36,587 nt of DNA, taken from positions 1 through 36,587 of the IMG/VR virus record IMGVR_UViG_3300031565_000167, one strand, 5' to 3'. The notes beneath the pieces were generated by a model that saw nothing but the letters and a program-made list of their open reading frames with translations, did not search any database and was not told the origin of the DNA. This DNA comes from a virus. Positions 32,235-36,587 of this stretch are shown here, in pieces. Position 1 is the first letter of the stretch; every line of letters starts with the position of its first letter. A program made the position numbers and the translations under genes.

Positions 32235-33388
32235 CAGGAGGTGAGCCAGATAAGCAGGGTGAGATAGTCGTCCTCACCGCGGGCATCGCGGAAACGGATC
32301 CACCCACCCTTTTTCCCCTGCGGGTTAATCCCGAAGCGGAGCGCCTTCTGCTTGTACTGCGACAGAAAACGCTGAATGTATGGATACTTGATCGCAAAGC
32401 CCCCTTCAGGCAAGGGCGACTCTGGGTTCTCGCTGGAGCCGTGCTCAGGGCACTCCAACTGGAGGCAGTCAGTCGAGCCCGACGCGGAGGTCATGGACAG
32501 AAGCACCTCGTTGCCCTCGGGATCGAAATCGATCGTGAGGCGGTGGTCCTCCTTGGCAGCGGAAGAGGCAAGCTGCTTGACGGCGCAGTCGAGGTCGTGG
32601 GTCGAGACGACCCACCAGTGCATGTCATCCGAATCCTTGTCCACCTTGATCGGCGGGAAGGCGTTGTGAGGGCGACCCACCGACAGGATACCCTCATCGC
32701 TGCGCTTGAGGAACAGGTTGCGCTCCGTCTCCAGAATCTCCACGTCCTCATCCGCGATGAGTGCCAAGTATGAGAGCACCTGCTGGAGATCCTTGCCGTG
32801 GATGCGCAAGTTGGACTCGGCAAGCTCCTCGATGGTGATCAGAGTGAGCGAGGCCATGTCCGACGCTCGCAGGGATCCATTCTGCACCTCGGTCACGGAG
32901 AGGTGCGGCTTGGTCGTGTCCTTCTCGTGGGTAAAGAGCTTGGCGTGTGACAGCGCCGCGTGGAGCCGCGTCGCCTCCAGATCCACGATCTTCTTCGCCT
33001 GTGCCAGCGACTCGTCCCAAAAAGGGAACGAGGACGGATCGAGGGATCGGAATTTGACGCTGCCCTTGAGCGCCGTCGCCTTCACCGTCCCGTCGTCGTA
33101 CTCCAGCGTGAGCGCGGTGTCAGCCGCAGCGGCGAGCCACTGCTTGAGACGCCAGGACTCCACCGTGAAGGAACTGGCGGCCTCCTCTTCGACCGTAACC
33201 TTGCAGACGAGAGGGATGCTCGCGCCCAGGCGCCCGTTGTACGCCAGGATGCTAACCCGCTCGTCATCGTCCACAACCTCGTGGCGGAACAGGAAATGGG
33301 TGGACAGGTCGGAGCCGGTGCCAGACGTGCCAATTGACACGACCTGCAATGCGGCTTCCAAATCACTTTTAGCTACCTCGATTTTCAT
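32234..33388 (-). CDS. dnaN: Sliding clamp, DNA polymerase III beta (DnaN)-like
   Basis: 384 aa from ATG 33388 (MKIEVAKSDLEAALQVV) with AGGGA upstream; the longer open frame to 33550 lies within another gene. Length and architecture fit a DnaN-type clamp of three similar domains: domain 1 with RLGASIPLVCKV and SFTVESWRLKQWL, domain 2 with DLEATRLHAALSHAK and LRASDMASLTLI, domain 3 with TIDFDPEGNEVLLSMTS and FAIKYPYIQRFLSQY. It encircles DNA and tethers polymerase and repair enzymes; the DnaX-like gene downstream encodes its loader. Divergent from bacterial clamps; the identification is by overall pattern. Confidence 0.75.
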   Translation of the reverse strand: MKIEVAKSDLEAALQVVSIGTSGTGSDLSTHFLFRHEVVDDDERVSILAYNGRLGASIPLVCKVTVEEEAASSFTVESWRLKQWLAAAADTALTLEYDDGTVKATALKGSVKFRSLDPSSFPFWDESLAQAKKIVDLEATRLHAALSHAKLFTHEKDTTKPHLSVTEVQNGSLRASDMASLTLITIEELAESNLRIHGKDLQQVLSYLALIADEDVEILETERNLFLKRSDEGILSVGRPHNAFPPIKVDKDSDDMHWWVVSTHDLDCAVKQLASSAAKEDHRLTIDFDPEGNEVLLSMTSASGSTDCLQLECPEHGSSENPESPLPEGGFAIKYPYIQRFLSQYKQKALRFGINPQGKKGGWIRFRDARGEDDYLTLLIWLTS

Positions 33389-33659
33389 CTGTATCTTCCC
33401 TGTACGGGGCGAGGGCTTGCCTCGCGGTTTGAACGTCGGCCTCAAAGCTGTCCACCAGCTTGATGTACCTCTCGTTGAGTTTCTCCAACGCCACGCCGAT
33501 CTGTTCGGGTTCGATCCCCTTCTCGCGGCACTCCGACTCTGCTTGCGCAAGGCCAGACTCGGCCGCCTCCAGGCGTCCTTCGATCCGTTGAATGTCGGCG
33601 ATCAACTTGTTCCGATCTTTCACGGCCGTTTCTAGGCGGCTGTCCGTGTCAGTCATCAT
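33369..33659 (-). CDS. Small coiled-coil protein
   Basis: 96 aa from ATG 33659 (or the adjoining ATG 33656) with AAGGAG upstream. It is one continuous coiled coil: LETAVKDRNKLIADIQRIE, GRLEAAESGLAQAESECRE, LNERYIKLVDSFEADVQ. It overlaps the nuclease stop by 11 nt and the clamp start by 20 nt. Given that it stands between the two halves of a Rad50-like ATPase, it may be a detached coiled-coil arm segment of that complex, but nothing proves this. Confidence 0.65.
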   Translation of the reverse strand: MMTDTDSRLETAVKDRNKLIADIQRIEGRLEAAESGLAQAESECREKGIEPEQIGVALEKLNERYIKLVDSFEADVQTARQALAPYREDTDENRGS

Positions 33660-34626
33660 GGCTACTCTCCTTACTCGGTGGCTTCGTCTTTTGACCGTCC
33701 GTGTCCATGTCAAATTCCACGAACCCTTCGGAGTGCCCGACGATGGGCAGCAAGTCTTTGCGCTTCTCGGCGTTCGCGTTGTCGATCGTCAACCGCGCAG
33801 GGCAGACCCCCTTGTAAGGGCAGTATTGACACGCCTTGCTCGACGGTTTGGCGTCGAACAACCCCTTATTCATCCCTGTGCGCGCCTTGCGGGCTCGTGC
33901 GGCGATCTCTTGGAGGTCGCGCTCCGTGAAGGGGACCCAATCGAGGCCCTGCTCGTCCTTCCCGTCGTAGGGGAAGCGATACCAAACGAAGGCTGCTCGA
34001 TCCGGCAGCGTGTTGTTGTAGCTCAGATAGAACAGCAGAGCGTAGAAGCGAAGCTGATCGGGATCGACGTGCAGCATCTTCGTCTTGCTGTTCTTGCCGT
34101 CGAGGAGGGTGATCCCGGTGTCCTCGCGGCGAATGATCGTGTCGGCCCACCCCCCAAGCCGGTTGTGCTTGTCCAGGTGGCCGATAAGCTCGACCTCGGC
34201 CCGCGCGTAGGGGCCGAGGAGCTTGTGGTGCTTCATCGTCTTCAGGTAGCCAAGCACCCCGCTGACGACTGTATCTTCAATATCGGCCTGCCCCATGCCG
34301 GCGGCGCGCCAATCGATCCAATTCCGCTCGTCCTTCAGTTCCTTCTGCACGTAGAAGAGGGCGAGCTTCTTCATCTGGTGCTTCAGGCTGTCCGGTGAAC
34401 GCCAAAGCTCCTCGTTGTACAGATCCTCGATCACCGCCTGGATGGCGATGCCCATGACCGCGTGCTCGCGCGAACGCGGCTTGTCGAGAGGCTTCTTCCG
34501 GCCAGGACCCCCTCCAAGGTCTATCTTGCCCCAACCCCTGCTCCACAGGAATTTCAGGCCGCACTCCTCGTACTCCTTGAGGTGAGTCCACCAAAGGGTG
34601 TACGGCCGGTTGGGGTCCCACGCCAT
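33649..34626 (-). CDS. Cas4/RecB-like PD-(D/E)XK nuclease with probable Fe-S cluster
   Basis: 325 aa. The nuclease motifs are His55, Asp162 (GGWADTII), Asp176-x-Lys178 (LLDGKNS) and QxxxY (Gln191, Tyr195). Four cysteines placed as in Cas4 and AddB occur: Cys22 in YEECGLKF, then Cys266, Cys269 and Cys275 in CQYCPYKGVC, which usually hold a 4Fe-4S cluster. The family are single-strand exonucleases in recombination or DNA-end processing. It sits directly after the SbcD-like gene, so it likely cooperates with that complex in recombination-dependent replication. Confidence 0.85.
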   Translation of the reverse strand: MAWDPNRPYTLWWTHLKEYEECGLKFLWSRGWGKIDLGGGPGRKKPLDKPRSREHAVMGIAIQAVIEDLYNEELWRSPDSLKHQMKKLALFYVQKELKDERNWIDWRAAGMGQADIEDTVVSGVLGYLKTMKHHKLLGPYARAEVELIGHLDKHNRLGGWADTIIRREDTGITLLDGKNSKTKMLHVDPDQLRFYALLFYLSYNNTLPDRAAFVWYRFPYDGKDEQGLDWVPFTERDLQEIAARARKARTGMNKGLFDAKPSSKACQYCPYKGVCPARLTIDNANAEKRKDLLPIVGHSEGFVEFDMDTDGQKTKPPSKESSHDD

Positions 34627-34634
34627 GATGCACT

Positions 34635-35630
34635 CTACCGGCCGACAACGGCCCCTTCGGCGGTCTCGATAAATTCGATTGCCCGGTCTCGCACCTTCTC
34701 GGGCAGACCATCCATCGCCCCCACCTTCTCGGAGAGGGTCGCACCGTCCTCCGTCTCAGTGAGCGTCTTTCGGATCGAATCCACGAAGAAGTCCATCGTG
34801 GCAGCCCGCGACTCCTCACGGACACGGCCGTCCACATCAAACACCTCCTCGTGGGGCCGGATCTCGATATCGTGACGTTCGATCTCAATTCCCTCACGCG
34901 TGAACGTGATCACCGACACCGCAGGCTGGCGAGTTACGTCGTCCCAGGCGAGGGAACCGCGAGTCAGGCTGCCAAGGTTGATCACCCACTTGCCGGGTGC
35001 AATCTCGGTGATCCCTTGGTCCTTGTGCCAATGCCCGAAAAGCCACACATCCACGTCCGGCGCGAGTTCGATGAGGTCGGCGTATTTGATCACGTCCTCG
35101 TTGTCGAACATCGTGCCACCCTTCTCTGAAGCGAGGACGTGCGCCATGACGAGCAGGTAATCCTCACCCTGCTTCTTGCAGGCCCGGAAGCGGTCGAGGT
35201 CGTACTTGTTCCCATGGAAGGGGATGCCAAGCACACGGACGGACATGCCGTCGTCGTCCAAAAATCCGTGCTCGTGTTCGTCGTAGCAACGTTGGAACAC
35301 GCCCGTCGCAAACAGGACTCCGAGTGGCTGCTTGGGCAGGTTCCGAATGTCCTGTCGCGTACAGTCGTGGTTCCCAACGTTGCCGTAAACCGGGCATGGG
35401 TACTCCTTGTGAAGCTCCGCCACACCCCGCACAAGCGCGTGACTGTTTCGGATCGGAGCCTTCACGTCGAAGAAATCCGCGTTATCCAGCACGCCATCCG
35501 CGCCCACCCGGCGCGCGAGATCCCCGATCTGTCGGAGCTTCCCGAACACCGTCTCCGTCCAGTCATCCGTCCTAGAAACGGGAGTGTGGTCAGAGAGGTG
35601 AACGTCGGTGCGCGTGACGAAACGGATCAT
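34635..35630 (-). CDS. SbcD/Mre11-like metallophosphoesterase nuclease
   Basis: 331 aa from ATG 35630 in an ATGA overlap; the longer frame to 35771 is inside the previous gene. Calcineurin-type motifs: Asp9-x-His11 (RTDVHLSDH), Asp52 (NADFFD), GNHD (86-89), His164 (VMAHVL) and GHWH (199-202). This matches Mre11/SbcD/T4 gp47, the nuclease partner of Rad50/SbcC/gp46. It processes double-strand ends and hairpins with Mn ions. The C-terminal 100 residues are a capping and ATPase-binding region (TEDGATLSEKVGAMDGLPEK). It lies between both halves of the SbcC-like partner. Confidence 0.88.
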   Translation of the reverse strand: MIRFVTRTDVHLSDHTPVSRTDDWTETVFGKLRQIGDLARRVGADGVLDNADFFDVKAPIRNSHALVRGVAELHKEYPCPVYGNVGNHDCTRQDIRNLPKQPLGVLFATGVFQRCYDEHEHGFLDDDGMSVRVLGIPFHGNKYDLDRFRACKKQGEDYLLVMAHVLASEKGGTMFDNEDVIKYADLIELAPDVDVWLFGHWHKDQGITEIAPGKWVINLGSLTRGSLAWDDVTRQPAVSVITFTREGIEIERHDIEIRPHEEVFDVDGRVREESRAATMDFFVDSIRKTLTETEDGATLSEKVGAMDGLPEKVRDRAIEFIETAEGAVVGR

Positions 35631-35863
35631 CCGACCCCCGGCAAGCGCATCTGTTGGGAGCTTTCCCAGCCCTTGAGATAGGCGTCGCGGTATTCGATCC
35701 ACGGCTTGTAGGTCGTATTGCACGTCCCATCCTTGGCCGTGTGCGGGGGTCTGTACTTCCCCGCAAGACAATCAGCCTTGCCCTTGGCTTCATACGCGCG
35801 CCGTTGTTGGCCGTGCTCCAACCATGACATGAGATTCGCTTCAGCTTCATACGCCTGACACAT
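35627..35863 (-). CDS. Small protein with RMF/CrpP-like pattern
   Basis: 78 aa, ATG 35863 with AAGGGAG upstream, overlapping the preceding stop by 17 nt. Residues 22-70 show AYEAKGKADCLAGK, a Pro-rich middle, and YRDAYLKGWESSQQ. This follows the pattern of the small ribosome modulation factor fold (A/GYxxGxxAxxxGK...P...WLxGW). RMF makes ribosome dimers in stressed cells and CrpP-like relatives have been described on plasmids. It may alternatively be an unrelated phage protein; the match is short and uncertain. Confidence 0.45.
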   Translation of the reverse strand: MCQAYEAEANLMSWLEHGQQRRAYEAKGKADCLAGKYRPPHTAKDGTCNTTYKPWIEYRDAYLKGWESSQQMRLPGVG

Positions 35864-36587
35864 GCTGTTCTCCCTTCAGGTGTGTGCCGCAGGTGGGGCA
35901 CTCCTCGTAATCCCCCAAAATCGCATGGACGTTCTCCTCCGCCGTCTCAAGCTCCTTGCGCTTTTCGATCAGGAGGGTTTGAAGATCGGAAACCTTCTTG
36001 GCCTCATCCTCGATGCCCTTTTGAAGCCGGCCGAGCACCTTCCGCCCCTGCCTGAGCTTGTTGGCCTTCACGACCGCCTCGTCCTCTCCAGGGCGGTTGT
36101 TGGCTGCGATCTCTACGGCTGCCCCCCACTTGTCCACCATCTCCCTGCGGGCTGTGAGGCGCACCTCCAAGGCCGCTAGATCCTTCCGCTCTGTCTGGAT
36201 ATCTCGGATCTCGGTGAGGCGCTCCTTGTCAGGCACTTTCCCCTTGGCGTCTCCAAACCCCTCGTGTCGCTCGACCTCAGCCTTCGCCTTGTCGATCTTG
36301 ACCTGCGCACTCGACAGGATCTTGTGGAGCTTTACTACCTTGTCGCCCTTGGTCCTCGACTCCTCCAGACCATCGAGCAAAGCAACGGCCTCGTCCAGCC
36401 CCTCAAACCGAACGAAGCGCTCGTCCAGCTTCTCGCTGTCCTTGCGCCGCAACTTGAGATCGCTATTTACGCTGCGCCGCTCCGACTCGCAGGATTTGAG
36501 CGCGTGGTTGAGGACGCGGATACGCTCAACGTTCGCCACCGCGTCAGCGATGGCTGAGCCGGGGAGATCGAGAAGGAACAGGTCGCC
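35847..36587 (-). CDS. SbcC/Rad50-like N-terminal half with zinc hook (5' end outside window)
   Basis: The frame is open to the right edge; the first codons visible (GDLFLLDLPGSAIADAVANV) resemble the segment after the N-lobe in phage gp46/SMC-type ATPases. The rest is a coiled coil of about 210 residues (KSCESERRSVNSDLKLRRK, AKAEVERHEGFG, IEDEAKKVSDLQTLLIEKR) ending in a zinc-hook ECPTCGTH, 11 residues before the stop. Walker A should lie outside the window. A continuous SbcC would run on into a descending coil and C-lobe; here translation stops at the hook and the C-lobe is a distinct gene at 31596-32234. A GTG at 36539 can mimic a start but I judge the frame to come from outside. Confidence 0.8.
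   Translation of the reverse strand, partial: GDLFLLDLPGSAIADAVANVERIRVLNHALKSCESERRSVNSDLKLRRKDSEKLDERFVRFEGLDEAVALLDGLEESRTKGDKVVKLHKILSSAQVKIDKAKAEVERHEGFGDAKGKVPDKERLTEIRDIQTERKDLAALEVRLTARREMVDKWGAAVEIAANNRPGEDEAVVKANKLRQGRKVLGRLQKGIEDEAKKVSDLQTLLIEKRKELETAEENVHAILGDYEECPTCGTHLKGEQHVSGV

Noticed and set aside
33389-33550. N-terminal extension of the sliding clamp to 33550
   Set aside because: The added 54 residues are Arg/Ser-rich, overlap the coiled-coil gene, and ATG 33388 has its own ribosome site.
1-36587. Recoded genetic code (stop reassignment)
   Set aside because: TGA, TAA and TAG all serve as real gene ends here with correct overlaps to the next starts.
1-36587. tRNA genes, CRISPR arrays, insertion sequences or integrase
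   Set aside because: None seen by eye; there is no intergenic space large enough for an array, and no transposase or recombinase motif other than the topoisomerase IB domain, whose motif set is not that of an integrase.

Overview
The window looks like the inside of a tailed-bacteriophage genome (or a prophage of the same kind). It holds a large terminase subunit, a portal, a prohead protease, virion structural genes and a phage-type DNA replication and recombination cassette. Every gene I can support lies on the minus strand, tightly packed, usually with 1-8 nt overlaps (ATGA, GTGA, TAATG) or gaps under 50 nt, so transcription runs from high to low coordinates. GC content is high. All three standard stops are used, so the code is ordinary code 11. 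I saw no tRNA, CRISPR array, integrase or transposase. The host cannot be named; a lipobox-type lipoprotein and Shine-Dalgarno sites fit a bacterial host. No non-coding stretch exceeds about 105 nt; the longest is 25336-25439.

Right part, about 36587 to 26208 in transcription order: an SbcC/Rad50 N-terminal half ending in a zinc hook (open at the right edge), an RMF-like small protein, an SbcD/Mre11-like nuclease, a Cas4/RecB-like nuclease with a probable Fe-S cluster, a small coiled coil, a DnaN-like sliding clamp, the SbcC/Rad50 C-terminal half, a Cys-rich protein, an unknown protein, a DnaG-type primase core, a degenerate metallopeptidase-like protein, a zinc protein, a DnaX-like clamp loader, a NusG-like factor, a double sigma-region-4-like protein and a secreted lipoprotein. 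A hairpin terminator follows (25381-25420).

Left part, about 25335 to 1: virion genes. These are small beta-rich and beta-helix tail proteins, helical proteins, a 675-aa protein with a duplicated Cys module, a Dps-like/DUF5661 fusion, a Cys-peptidase-like/DUF3846 fusion, the probable small and the large terminase subunits, the portal, a 2H-phosphoesterase/CCA-nucleotidyltransferase fusion, a protein with a hydrophobic Gly-rich segment, a 1359-aa protein starting with a type IB topoisomerase domain, an SH3-like/zinc-ribbon protein, the prohead protease and a very acidic protein open at the left edge.

The most striking feature is that enzymes normally found as free cytoplasmic proteins (topoisomerase IB with all five catalytic residues, an RNA 2H phosphoesterase joined to a tRNA CCA-adding enzyme, a Dps-type ferroxidase fold) sit as domains of long proteins among the portal, terminase and protease genes. 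They share short recurring motifs (RVAxRxL type, KLxRLAHAxPE type). At several module borders a good Shine-Dalgarno site precedes an in-frame internal ATG. I infer a set of enzymes that may be packaged in or delivered with the virion. That inference is not proven by sequence alone.
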